NCBI RefSeq assembly: GCF_011386835.1
Contig: NC_088809.1
Coordinates: 17,204,637-17,268,636, forward strand
Direction: 5' to 3'
From: Chrysemys picta bellii
Lineage: Eukaryota; Chordata; Testudines; Emydidae
DNA length: 64,000 nt
The notes under the pieces were generated by a model, which did no database searches, had not been told where the DNA came from, and worked only from the letters and a program-made list of their open reading frames with translations. The position numbers and the translations under genes were made by a program. Positions 13,528-25,059 of the stretch are shown piece by piece; the stretch's first letter is position 1; each line of letters opens with the position of its first letter.

Positions 13528-13547
13528 TGAGTTGGAACCAGGTGCTA

Positions 13548-13808
13548 GGTTTGCATTGCAGAGTTAACTCGAGTTCCCTACAATCCAATTTACTCTCTTT
13601 CGAGCTAGCCAAGCCCAAGTGAGAATGGTTACACTGTTAAATAACACTCAAGCGGCACAGTGGTCTTCACTCAAGCTGTGGCCTTTACCCCCTCTCGAGC
13701 CAGCCAACTCGAGGCAAAAGCACCAGCATACTCACATGAAGGGGACTCAGGTGAGGGATAATACTTGAGTTATAACTCGAGTTAATTCTGCAGTGAAGAC
13801 AAGCCTGT
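13548..13808. mobile_element. MITE-like element, 'tgcagagttaactcgag' family
   Basis: The left end 'ttgcattgcagagttaactc' and the right end 'gagttaattctgcagtgaag' are imperfect inverted repeats. 'taactcgagt' is repeated near both ends. The terminal motif is shared with the element at 7101-7580. No coding sequence is present. Confidence 0.65.
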
Positions 13809-15241
13809 GGTGAGGGAAGTATTGTGGGGCTGTCAAAAATAAGACTGGAGCATTGGGGGAATGAAAGGAGAAATTCTGGTAAGGAAAACGTGAACCCGAG
13901 TTGAGGTTGATGAAAGCAGGCTTTTAATTGCCAAACAGTAATGAAAATGAGGAGCCAGTCTCAGCTGGAGCCTGGTCTGTACAAGGGACAAAGTCCCCCA
14001 AAAAACAAACAAAACGCCCCAGTTTTGAGAACAGTGTGTTCAGTTGCCAGGTATTGGCAAAGTTGGTAACTAATGAGTAGGGCATAGACCCTGTGCTGGT
14101 GAATTCTCCCTGTTGAGCTCCCTTTTAAAAAAAAAAAAAATCATCCGTGAGAACTTTACAAGGATATAAAATGCCATCCTGAATAAAAATAGAATAAGGG
14201 TGACATTTACGATATGTAATCTTTATTATGTCATCCCTTAATCTTTATTTGGCAATTTGTATAGTTTGAAGTTTGGGATGTCACACTTATTTACCACTAG
14301 GTTAAACACCACTTATCTCTTGGAAGTGGCCAAATGCATTTTCATTAAGCAGACTACTTAATGCGCCCCCAACTGAAGTAGCATTCATTATCAGATGCTT
14401 TCATTTGCCTGTTGTTTCCTGGAACATCTGGCAAGATAGCATCCATTCTGATTAAGTGGAGGACACGAAGGTCTTTTTTTACTTAATATTTTAAAGCTGC
14501 TGTTTAACTTAGTTTCAAGCTTATTTGAGATGTTCTAATTGCTGCATCCAGTGCTCAGTGGTGCTGCAAGTTAAGCCTAAATGTGTCTGGGTAGAAAATC
14601 CCTATTCTTAGGAGCAAGACACGATTAGGCTGACGGATCATTTGTTCTAGGTGTTTTTCCCCCCAAGATCCTGTTGTTCCATTTTGACGTTGTTCCAAAA
14701 TACTAATGTTCCTTTGTAAGTTCAGAACACTTCCCATGCAAGAACCTCAAAGCATTTTCCAAACACTCGCTCACTAAGGTCCATGACTGTAGTGCTCTAG
14801 GCAAGCATTAACCCTTATGTCACAGATAGGGAAACGGAGGTAAGACTGGGTTCAATGACTCTTTCCTGTGGCCTCAGAGTGAGTCCACAGCAGAGTTCAG
14901 TCTAGAAATCAGAAATCCTGAGACTCCGTTGTTCTAACCATTAACAACTCTACCAGTTCCTCTCAGATGGTTCCATGCCCCTTTGCCTCTGGCACATCCA
15001 AGACTCATCACAAAATGTAGTACTTCATATACTGCTTTGAAGCCATTCACTACCCCTCCCCATCTGACGTAGGTAAACATGTTTCCCTTTAGCCATGGGG
15101 ACAATGAGGCATAGCAAGGTTAAATGACCTGCCCAATACCACAAGACAAGCCGACTTCAAAGCCAAGATTAGAATTCAGGAGTTCCTGGCTCCCAGTCCC
15201 TTGTTCACACAACTAGTTCATACCTCAGTCTAGGCAGTTGA

Positions 15242-15601
<360 letters not shown>

Positions 15602-15959
15602 TAACCCCCGCCCTGAGTTAGTTTAGAACTGAACTGAAAATGCGGCGAAACTCAACCATCACCCCGGTTCTTTAGTTCTGAGCAACTTTTGTTTGAAGCA
15701 ACCTTGTCACGGAATAGTGAGCTGAAACGGGCACCGCTCCAGCATTGTGTGCTGGCTTAAACTGAATATCCAGCACTGTGCTCACTCTGCTCGGCTGAAG
15801 TAAGTTAGGCTTTGGTCTGCATGGCTTTCCATGAAAGAAAATGGTCTCTCTTAAGGGTTGTGGGATAACAGTAGCCATCTTGGGGTGGAAAATGAAACCC
15901 TCGGGTGCTTTTATTTTTGCCTAAATTCAAAGCATGCTAAGATTGGGGAGGAGAGATGA

Positions 15960-16130
15960 AGAAGAGACCTCTGAGTGATAGTGGACCTCCAGTTAGACAT
16001 GAGTTTGCAATGGTATGTGGTACCAAAAGGTGCTAGTAGGACTTTAGGCTGCAGTCACAGAGGCATTGCACCAGGAAGCAAAGGTGTGAGTTGTTCTCCA
16101 TGTGGCTCTGGGGAGGCCGCACCTGGAGTA
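15960..16130 (+). mobile_element. CR1 LINE fragment, sense
   Basis: It reads 'gtggacctccagttagacat', 'gagtttgcaatggtatgtgg', 'ctgcagtcacagaggcattg' and 'ctctggggaggccgcacctg', ending 'gagtaa'. This matches the C-terminal RT coding stretch of CR1 (the '..ggtgaggccccacctggagt' region). It is degraded. Confidence 0.65.
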
Positions 16131-16305
16131 ATAATACTTAGATCTTAGATCCCTGAGCTCTGTTCAAGGGAAGATGAGTATCATTATCCTTGTTTTACAA
16201 TTGGGGCACTGGACACAGAGAGGTGAAGTGACTTGTCCAAAGTCAGGGAATGTAGAACCCAAGTATCTTGACTCCCAGTCCAGACCCGTATCCATAAGAA
16301 CATAA

Positions 16306-17511
16306 GCTGTCATGGAATAACAAGGAAGGTCCTCTCATGGATTGGTAACTGTTTAAAAGATAGGAAACAAAGGGTAGGAATAAATGGTTAGTTTTCAGAA
16401 TGGAGAAAGGTAAATAGTAGTGTTCCCCAGGGGTCTGTACTGGGCCCAGTCCTATTCAACATATTCATAAATGATCTGGAAAAAGGGGTAAACAGTGAGG
16501 TGGCAAAATTTGCAGATAATACAAAACTACTCAAGATAGTTACGTTCCAGGAAGACTGCGAAGAGTTACAAAGGGCTCTCATGAAACTGGGTGACTGGGC
16601 AACAAAATGGCAGATGACTTTCAGTGTTGATAAATGCAAAGTAATGCACATTGGAAAACGTAATCCCAACTATACGTATAAAATGATGGGGTCTAATTTA
16701 GATGTTACCACTCAAGAAAGAGATCTAGGAGTCATTGTGGATAGTTCTCTGAAAACATCCACTCAACGTGCAGCAGCAGTTCAAAAAGCGGACAGAATGT
16801 TGGGAACCATTAAGAAAAGGATAGATAATAAGACAGAAAATATCATATTGCCTTTATATAAATCCATGGTACACCCACATCTTGAATGCTGCGTGCTGAT
16901 GTGGTCGCCCCATCTCTAAAAAGATGCATTGGAATTGAAAAAGGTACAGAGAAGGGCAACAAAAAATTATTAGGGGTATGAAACGGCTTCCATATGAGAA
17001 GAGATTAATAAGACTGGGACTTTTCAGCTTGGAAAAGAGACGATTAAGGGGGGATATGATAGAGGTCTATAAAATCCAGGCTGGTGTAGAGGAAGTAAAT
17101 GAAGTGTTATTTACTCCTCATAATGCAAGAACTAGGGGTCACCGAATAAAATTAATAGGCAACAGATTTAAAACAAATAAAAGGAAGTATTTTTTCCACA
17201 TAATGCACAGTTACTGTGGAACTCCTTGCCAGATGATGTTGTGAAGGCCAAGACTTTAATAGGGTTCAAAAAAGAACTAGAAAAGTTCATGGAGGATAGG
17301 TCCATCAACGGCTATTAGCCAGGATGGGCAGGGGTGCTGTCCCTAACCTCTGTTTGCCAGAAGCTGGGAATGGGCGACAGGGGATGGATCACTTGATGAT
17401 TACCTGTTCTTTTCATTCCCTCTGGGGCACCTAGCATTGGCTGCTGTCAGAATACAGGATACTGGGTTAGATGGACCTTTGGTCTGACACAGTATGGCCG
17501 TTCTTATGTTC
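16306..17511 (+). mobile_element. CR1 LINE, 5'-truncated, sense
   Basis: About 1.2 kb from the middle of the reverse transcriptase to the 3' terminus. The translation gives SVPQGSVLGPVLFNIFINDL (RT palm) followed by VAKFADNTKLL. The catalytic FADD box has become FADN, so the second Asp is lost. The frame then continues through MTFSVDKCKVMHIGK and LGVIVDSSLKTS to a stop at 16917-16919. The downstream [20 protein letters not shown] segment is in another frame. The 3' end is the CR1 terminus 'tatggccgttcttatgttc'. It is dead as a transposon. Just before it, 'ataagaacataag' looks like an inverted copy of the CR1 terminal repeat. Confidence 0.92.
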
Positions 17512-17929
17512 ACACCTGCCACCCAACAACACTGAGACGAAAGACCAGCCCAAAGCACCCCTCAGTACCTTCTTACAAATGTGCAGACAATGCAAGTGTA
17601 ACATTTACATGAGCTGGGCTTTTAATGTCTTGGGAAATATTTGTTCCGTCTGTGTGGGCTGGAATCCTTGGTAATTTTGGTTTGTTATTCATGGAAGACA
17701 AGTAGTGCAGGGGTGAGAGAGGTTGAGGGGAAAGCGTTGGCTTGCGAGCACTGGAGAGACTTGTGCTTTTGGATCTGGGTTTGGGTAGCCTCCATCTGCA
17801 TTCGTGTACTTCATCCTATGGCTTATCCTCCTGTCCCTCCTCTTATTTGTAGCTATATTCCAACTGCATTGAGCTACCTATATATTTATTGGCTTTCAGG
17901 GGCATCACAAAGATCAGTGAGTTCATCCT

Positions 17930-18075
17930 CGCTGCGTCCCTTGTACTATCCCCATTCTATGGATGCAGAAACTGAGGCACAGAGAGACCCCAAAGGTCAC
18001 ACAGCCAGTATGTGGCAGAGGCAGGAATACAACCCAGGTTTTCTGGGTCTCAGTCCAGTCCTTTAATCCTTCCTG
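17930..18075 (-). repeat. MIR-like SINE fragment, antisense
   Basis: The + strand reads 'gatgcagaaactgaggcaca', 'gagagaccccaaaggtcaca', 'tgtggcagaggcaggaatac' and 'aacccaggttttctgggtct'. This is the reverse complement of the common SINE in this window. Confidence 0.7.
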
Positions 18076-19324
18076 TCCCCTACTCCTCTGAGCAGAGCCA
18101 GCCAGAATCTAGCCCTGCATTTATTAGGATTCATTGTAGGATTGTGTTCTTTACCTTTCAATATTGAAGGCTCTGTTGGAGGATTAAATAAAAAGCATTT
18201 ATTCTTCAGGCTCACTATGGTATTCTATATATTGATTAAAGTTTGCTAAACCACAACCCTCCCCAAAATGGCACATTTCAATTAGCCAGCACATGTATTT
18301 TTTTTTAAAACCCACTTTAAGCCTCCAAATCCCTCAGACTCCTCTGGACTTCTCGACTTCGTGGACTTGCTCGTGGAAAAATGCTGCGGTTCCTTGTGCA
18401 GTAATCCAGTTCTTTGTTAAGTCTTCTTGTTGTACTTGATCTGGAAGATAGATCTATCTAAAAATAATGCACAGAGGATAAAGGAGATGATCACGGGTTA
18501 GCTCCTCAGCTGGTGTAAATTGGCATAACTCCGGAGTGCAGCTATGTCGATGAATGCCAGCTGGGGCTCTGGTCTGAGGTTAGCACAAACTGTCTTTGAA
18601 CTGTGTATGAATAAAGAACTCAGATTTGGTCACATGTAAGGTGAGGTCTGATTCTGCTAGGCCTGAAGACCTAGATTGTTGTCTAGATGGTGTTCGGGGG
18701 TCTCCTCTGTATTCTCTGTGTGGGTGGGAGAGAACAGGGCATTAGGGAAACGTGCAATGGGTAAAGGGTTCCTCTTTGTAGGCTCTGCTCATCCAATCTG
18801 GTTTTCTGGGGCGGTCCTTTGGGGAAAACAGGTCAGGGCAGTTTTTCAGCTCCACAAAGCTCCCTTTCTGTGTGGGCAAAGTGAGCCCGTGGGGATTGGC
18901 TGGCCAAGATGCTCTCGCGTCTTCCTCAAAAAGAACAAATTGTAAAATGCAGCTCTCGCAGGCCAAACAGCTCAAGGATTTTTCCACCGGGGGAAAATGT
19001 CTCGGCCAGGCCTGCCCGGTTAGGCTCTCGAGCCGTGTGGTCTGGCCGTCTCTGTGGGATTTTAGGAAAATGCTGACTCGAGCAGAAGTCATTAAAGTAC
19101 TTGGTGCTGAAAGTGGGCAGCTGCTCAGCTTGGGCCCTGTCTCGGTCTGTCTCCTCCTTTGCTCCCAGGAGGAGCACTGACCCACCCCTTCGCTGGAATA
19201 AAAAGAATTAAGCTGGTTTTTCTTGAACAAGAATTTCAGAAAGAATTTGTCGAAATAAACAACAAAGAGAAATGAAATCAGGGTCCATTTGACTGTCCAC
19301 TCTCTGGACAAGGAGATCTTTTGT

Positions 19325-19415
19325 ATTATGCTTGTTTACGTGCCTGGCACAATGGCGCCCTGATCCCTAATTGGGACCTTGTAGCTGCTACTGCAATACA
19401 AATTATTGTTTTATC
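19325..19415 (+). repeat. SINE 3'-end fragment
   Basis: It reads 'cttgtttacgtgcctggcac', 'aatggcgccctgatccctaa' and 'gctgctactgcaatacaaat'. This is the same 3' unit as at 28690 and 50990. Confidence 0.65.
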
Positions 19416-19706
19416 ACTGCCCTAAACTCCCTGTGCCTGCCTGCCTGCCTTCCACCAGCCTTTCAGCCTGCTAGCAACTCCCTTCCCCTCTAACTATATA
19501 GGGCAGTTAGTTAAACATCTTCATGATGCTTCCTCCAGCCTCCTGCCCCCCGAATCAAACGCTTATTGCATGCATATGAGCTGCTGATTTTTTAATTTTT
19601 TTGTTTGTTTTAATTACACCATCAACATCAAAAGGAGTGGAGAAACAGCTGAGCTGTTGTCTGGGGATTCATGATTTAACTGAGGCAGACTTAGCAAATT
19701 CTAATA

Positions 19707-19942
19707 CCCTGTTTCCCCGAAAATAAGACATCCTCCGAAAATAAGGCCTACTTACAGTTTTGCCTCTCGTTGTAATATAAGGCATCCCCCCGATAATAAG
19801 ACCTCCCCGATAATAAGGCATCCACCGATAATAAGGCATTTTTCATTTCTGAAAAATAAGACATCCCCTGAAAATAAGACCTAGCGCATCTTTGGGAGCA
19901 AAAATTAATATAAGACACTGTCTTATTTTCGGGGAAACAGGG
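19707..19942. mobile_element. Tc1/mariner-like MITE, 236 bp, TA-flanked
   Basis: The left terminus begins 'ccctgtttccccgaaaataa' and continues gaca. The right terminus is its perfect reverse complement, ending 'ttattttcggggaaacaggg', for an inverted repeat of about 24 bp. TA dinucleotides flank both sides (19705-19706 and 19943-19944), as expected for a Tc1/mariner-type insertion. Inside are several tandem-like copies of 'ccgataataaggcat' and 'gaaaataagac', relatives of the terminal sequence. No transposase frame is present. The superfamily is inferred from the TA flanks. Confidence 0.85.
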
Positions 19943-20487
19943 TACCTAGCAAGTACGCTGTCGGATTGCAAATACAGGAGTGTGTGAATCCAGCATGAGC
20001 GCCAGCTTCTATAACTTTAGGGCCTGCGGGGGCATGATTGACACTGCTGTGTAAAATGACACACACCCTTAGACTCTGGTCGCTGACACATTTGCACATC
20101 TAAAGGGGAACATATGTATATGCTCCCTAGGACCAAACTCCAGTATTTTTTCCATTGGCATTGGCATCTGTGTGATGGTTGAGGAGGGGAAAGTGAAAAA
20201 CCTAGTTACCTGGCCAGTTATTCAATGCTGTGCTAGGATATGGGGGAAGGGTATGTGTGAGAGAGAAATTCCCTCCTGACCCCTGTTGCAATTAGCTGAT
20301 GCCCTGAAAGGTGATATTTGATTACCCCAATTTAGCAAGTAAAACGATGCATTCTGCTTTTGATCCTAATCCATGCCACCATATTTAATGCTCTGACCTC
20401 CTGCAGTAGTGAATTCCATTGGCTTTGGCTAAGTTTTCCAGGCATCTGCATGCCCTGTTAATGAGGTGATTCTATCCCTGAGTGAGT

Positions 20488-20489
<2 letters not shown>

Positions 20490-20529
<40 letters not shown>
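20490..20529. repeat. (TG)n microsatellite
   Basis: About 19 TG units. The preceding words 'gattctatccctgagtgagt' recur just after it as 'gattctgtctgagtgagt', followed by another short TG run. This suggests a slipped duplication of the unit. Confidence 0.9.
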
Positions 20530-20530
<1 letters not shown>

Positions 20531-21339
20531 GATTCTGTCTGAGTGAGTAACCTTGTATGTGTGTGTGTCAGAAAGAGAGAGGTTGGGTGTAATGTATGGA
20601 GGACAGATGGGTGGGAGGTTGGAAGACTGAGATTAATGCAAACAGTGTGTAATTAATTGACTACTTTTGTTGTTTTTTTAAAGCTTGGGATCTACCAAGG
20701 AGGAAAAACCCCAAATCGATAATGGAATGACTGTCAGTTTTAAAATGGAAAATAATGCTTTGATAGCTTAGAATGATCTCTCTCTCTCTCTCTCATTTTT
20801 GCCATGACCATGGAACATTAAACTGTAACTATCAGCTCACCATGGTGAGCCGTTGTCGCAGCCCTTCCTTGGCCCAGGGGGGAGTGGGGAGGAGGTAACC
20901 ACCCCCTGATTTCCCTTTTCGGATTGTGACTCCAGTGACAGCAGAGGCTATGCGCCAGAAACTCCCTGTTCTGCAGCCCTGTGGGTGGGGAAATGGGAGG
21001 AGCCCGGGCTCTGCCTCCACCACTCACTGGCCAGAGGTAGCTGATCAGGAGCATACGAGAGAGCAAATTGCTCCCGGAGAAGAGGTAAAGTAGCTTAGTG
21101 GAGGGTTTGGGACCATTAAAATCATTGCCTGGCGGGTAAAATGAAGAACAAGTTAAATAATTTGTTAAAATAACATTAAATATGGCATTTTGGTTTGCCT
21201 TCGTAGCAGATTTCTTAAAGCTGGCCTCAGCTCTTCTCGTCCAGGCTGTCTAAATATGGTAATCGCCTGTCTCTTTTGGGGGTGAGGGAGGAGAGGGGTG
21301 TTAAAGTTCATGTTAGAAATTAACATGAATACTGGTGCA

Positions 21340-21560
21340 GAGAGCCAGGATGTCCCTGTGGTTAGGGCACTAGCCTAGGAGGTCAAATCCCTGCTCCACC
21401 ACAGACTTCATGTGTGACCTTGGGCAAGTCACTTAGTCTCTCTGTGGCTCAGTTCCCCATCTGTAAAGTGAGGATCATGGCATTACGGGGAATAAATACA
21501 TTAAAGATTGTGAGGTCTTCAGGTGCTGTGGTGATCAGGGCCATATAAGTCCCTTATAAC
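21340..21560 (+). repeat. MIR-like SINE, nearly full, sense
   Basis: It reads 'gtggttagggcactagccta', 'ggaggtcaaatccctgctcc', 'tgtgaccttgggcaagtcac', 'cagttccccatctgtaaagt' and 'aataaatacattaaagattg'. It is the best preserved sense copy, with a tRNA-like 5' region, core and 3' tail. Confidence 0.8.
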
Positions 21561-23108
21561 AACAGCAAAGTGATAACTGGCAACATGTTAGATAAGGCGA
21601 TTCGTTGCCTGTGCTGTTGACAATGACCCTCATCCTGCTACTGTTGTTCGTGCTGAGTAATACCTTATTCTACAAGTCCCACTAAAATCAGTACCTACTG
21701 TCTACTACGTTTACGTAAGTACCTACCACAGTGCGACACCAGTCTCTCAGCTGGAGTTTCTAGGAGCTGCTGAAGTACAAAATCAAAGATTGGCTTGAGA
21801 CAGCTCTGGCCACAAGACTTTTTGCTGAGCACTGCAGAGAGAGGCAATGTCCCTTGTGAGATTTACTAACCAATTCTGACCACTTGATGCCAATGTTGTT
21901 CCCATTTTTCTTGTGCCCGCGCCACGTCCGTTCATTGGCTTCAGACAAACTTTTTTCCTTTGGCCTTCACCGCAGTGGAAACCTGCAGCCTTTGATTTGG
22001 TAATGATTAGCTTCTATTTAGTAGCTGTCTTAGGACAGTTGATGCCTGGAAGCAAAACAGCACAGGGAAAGAAAGTTTGTGTGTTTAAATAAATAAGCTA
22101 GTTATAAATCTCTCATCTGAATGAGCCTTAACTGTTACCAACCCAGTGGAAAAAACTCGCTAGGCAGGTTGCACTGATCCTGTCTTCGTGAAGCTAGTTC
22201 AGTTCCCACCCGGCGATTGGCACCATTGGCAACCTCACAGGTTTTAAAGATTTCAGTTCTTTCTCAGCACTCAAGGCAGGTCCAGCAAGGTCAGCCCTGA
22301 TGCTCATGGCGTGAGCTGTGACCCCAGTTCTCTGGGATCTATCAAGCTCCAATCACCATAGTATAGATGTACCTGTTCTCTTCAGATCCTGCTAATAGAT
22401 TTTAGTCCCCACAGCTGGCAATAGATTACATCTCACAAATAGATGACCCGTTTGTGTAAGGGGAGTAGAGCACTTTGGTATATCTTAAAGATGGCCCATC
22501 TATATGGATGCTGTACGTGTGTGAATAAAATCTCTTGCCAAGGGGGGTTTCAGCTCTCATTATCTTACATTCTTTGATTCCGGGATATAGAAATAGCTGT
22601 GGCGCTGCCTAGTCATTAGGAAATGCATATTCATACATAGAGGCAAGGAGCATGAAGGTCCCCTCACTGGAGGTGTACTCTGTGTACAGGGCTCTAGAAT
22701 GAGAGGACCAGGTTCACAGCAATCTACCCCAGCTGAAAGTCTGGAGAGACTTTTATCCGTGCTCCTGCTCCACTTGAATGTCTAGTGGTTAAATAAATGT
22801 AGGAGGCCAAGGATCAGTTGTTGTGTAATGTGGGGTTACTTACTTGTGACCAAAGACTTTATCTACCTCGGTATTTCCTGAAGAAACTAATTACTGTGTT
22901 GTCCAGATGATAAAGGAGTCAAATGGAGTAACTTACACACTGAGGGGCTGGAAGAGAGGGATACAGCAGGAAAAGCAATTTAAGAGGGTGTAGGAAGGAC
23001 CGTTTTTAAAGTAGGACCACACACTTTATCTTCTGTCCCCTTGCAGTGTGTGTTTTATCATGTACTACATCCTTCCTTTGTGCTGGCACTTTGCAACAAA
23101 CTTGAGTG

Positions 23109-23134
23109 GATTTTTTTTTTTTTTTTTTTTTTTT
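23109..23134. repeat. poly-T tract
   Basis: A run of about 25 T with no adjacent retroposon that I recognise. Its length is prone to assembly error. Confidence 0.85.
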
Positions 23135-23170
23135 ACTGTTTTAAAAGTCTGTAAGTGTAACTGACATCAA

Positions 23171-23442
23171 AGGCCCGATCTATACGTAGTTTTTATACCA
23201 ATGTAATGCTTTTCATGTAGGGGGAGATTTTAATATGAATTATAATTAAAGCAGTACAAATGCCTCTAGTGTGGGGAGCAGTTATACCTGTATAAAGGTG
23301 CTTCTTCTGAGATAGCTTATTCCTATACGTTTAGGGGAATAAGCTGTACAAGTGTACAACAACTTTATACAGATATAACCATGTCCACACTAGATGGTAG
23401 CACTGTTTTAATGGCATCAGTTTCTAAACCAATATAGACCTA
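23171..23442. mobile_element. MITE-like element, degraded
   Basis: The left end 'aggcccgatctatacg' and the right end 'caatatagacct' are weak inverted repeats. The inside repeats 'ttataccaatgtaa' and 'tatacagatataacc'-type words, typical of sauropsid non-autonomous DNA elements with 'ggtataac' internal repeats. No target duplication was found. Confidence 0.5.
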
Positions 23443-24554
23443 GCAGCACAAAAACGGTAGGTAGACAAGCTACAAGATTTTTGGAGGGTGGTTATCTCGA
23501 GATGAATCAGGTACATGAGTATACAAATGGGTAATTTTTGTGTATGCGTCCAGAAAGGCTGCAGAACTCCTAGCAGCTGACTATGAATGAATTGGCTATC
23601 AGAAGTCCTCTTGTGCCACCTTCACATGACTAGAATCACCGCTAGCAGCCGTTCTTCTTAGTTTGGAAATTTTCTTTTGCTACTAATGCTCATTCTTTCT
23701 TTGAACATCCTCACGGGGACTAACTGGCATTAGGGGATCAGAACTAGACATTCAGAAAACAGAAATTTGTTGGCTTCCTCATGCAACTGTCATACGTTCT
23801 TCTCTATCTTATAGTAACTGCACGCACATAGAGGATGCTGCCTTTGCCGCCTCTTCGCCCTACTGTTCAGGACCCACAGAGAGCCAGACTATCGGCTTTC
23901 TCAGTCTTTTGTACCTCTGGATTCCACCAAGGACCAAAAGTAGAAAATCCAACATACTCTCAGAGATGTTGTGCACATGGTGTTTGCAGCAGAAATAGAT
24001 CAAAACCTTGTGACAGAACCTGTTCTCCTAAGGTATCCCAGCCAGGGTGGCGGACAGAAGAGGGCTGGTAAGAAGCCACACATGGGAGACTTACCCCAAA
24101 TAAATCTTCAACGTTAAGAGATTCACCCTCAAAGGCCTTGACTAAATAGTGTATAGTATGTCATCTTGCGTTCACCCAATAGGTCTTGATTCAATGCCCA
24201 TTCAGGTCAGTGGAAAACACTCCCATTGATTTCAATCTGCATGAGATCAGGCCCTTAGCTCTGAAACAGCTGGGAAGGTGGCAGGAGGCCAGTGGTATCA
24301 GGTTTGGTGCATCTCCATTTGGGATATTGATTACCTCTTTCTGCTCTCCCTCCTGCAGACCGTTACTTTTGTTGACTCCTGAACCATCCTGGCCTACACT
24401 CCTGTATGGGAGTTTATTATAAGTGTGTATTACACCAGATTAGTCATTTTCTGTTTAAAACAACTGGTGACCAGGCCACTCTTATTTCCAAGACTTTTGT
24501 TAGGAGCTGTGCCAAAGGAACATTCATGTTCATCAACTCAGGTATCTATAGCCA

Positions 24555-24765
24555 AGAATGTGGTTGTATGGCTAAGGAACTGGACTGAGATTCTTGACTC
24601 TGCCACAGACCTGCTTTGTGACCTTTGGGAAGTCATTTAATCTCACCATTTGTAAAATGGGTGGTAATGCTTTCCCTCCCAAGGGTCCTGAGGATAAATA
24701 TGTTTGTGTGGGGCTCAAGTACTGTGTCAATGAAGGCCATATGAGTATCTGGATTATTTATATCA
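24555..24765 (+). repeat. MIR-like SINE, sense
   Basis: It reads 'gaactggactgagattcttg', 'actctgccacagacctgctt', 'tgtgacctttgggaagtcat' and 'accatttgtaaaatgggtgg', and ends 'tatgagtatctgg'. The Penelope-like insertion lies about 50 bp downstream. Confidence 0.7.
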
Positions 24766-24807
24766 CTATGTATGGGATCTCAAGAGTTAAGAGGGGGATT
24801 TCAGTCT

Positions 24808-24821
24808 CTATGGTCCATGCA
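24808..24821. repeat. target-site duplication, left copy
   Basis: The 14 bases ctatggtccatgca occur here and again at 25046-25059, bracketing the palindromic insertion. The last base could belong to the element (A in either reading). Confidence 0.9.
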
Positions 24822-25045
24822 AAAAGCAACAGAGGGTACTGTGGCACCTTTAAGACTAACAGAAGTATTGGGAGCATAAGCTTTCGTGGGTAAGAACCTC
24901 ACTTCTTCAGATGACTTGCATCTGAAGAAGTGAGGTTCTTACCCACGAAAGCTTATGCTCCCAATACTTCTGTTAGTCTTAAAGGTGCCACAGTACCCTC
25001 TGTTGCTTTTTACAGATTCAGACTAACACGGCTACCCCTCTGATA
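24822..25045. mobile_element. Penelope-like retroelement fragment, palindromic, with hammerhead-like cores
   Basis: About 224 bp lies between two 14-bp target duplications. Positions 24821-24913 and 24919-25011 are perfect reverse complements (93 bp, 5-nt spacer acttg). Each arm carries ctgaag, then 'aagtgaggttcttaccc', then 'acgaaagcttatgctc'. This matches a type-I hammerhead ribozyme with the very short stem III (GC-TTAT-GC) known from Penelope-like elements. Predicted cleavage is after C24960 on + and at the mirror site on -. The tail 'agactaacacggctacccct' follows the right arm only. There is one extra A after CTGAAGA, and stem I is not well paired, so activity is doubtful. Family assignment uses known Penelope hammerheads and is inferred. 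Confidence 0.8.
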
Positions 25046-25059
25046 CTATGGTCCATGCA
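25046..25059. repeat. target-site duplication, right copy
   Basis: ctatggtccatgca, identical to 24808-24821. Confidence 0.9.

Noticed and set aside
18742..19311. 189-codon minus-strand frame in intron 5
   Set aside because: No recognised motif, and it contains part of a SINE-like tail at one end; treated as chance.
24821..25011. Palindrome as a terminator or replication origin
   Set aside because: The target duplications and the similarity to Penelope-like tails explain it as an insertion; there is no bacterial context.
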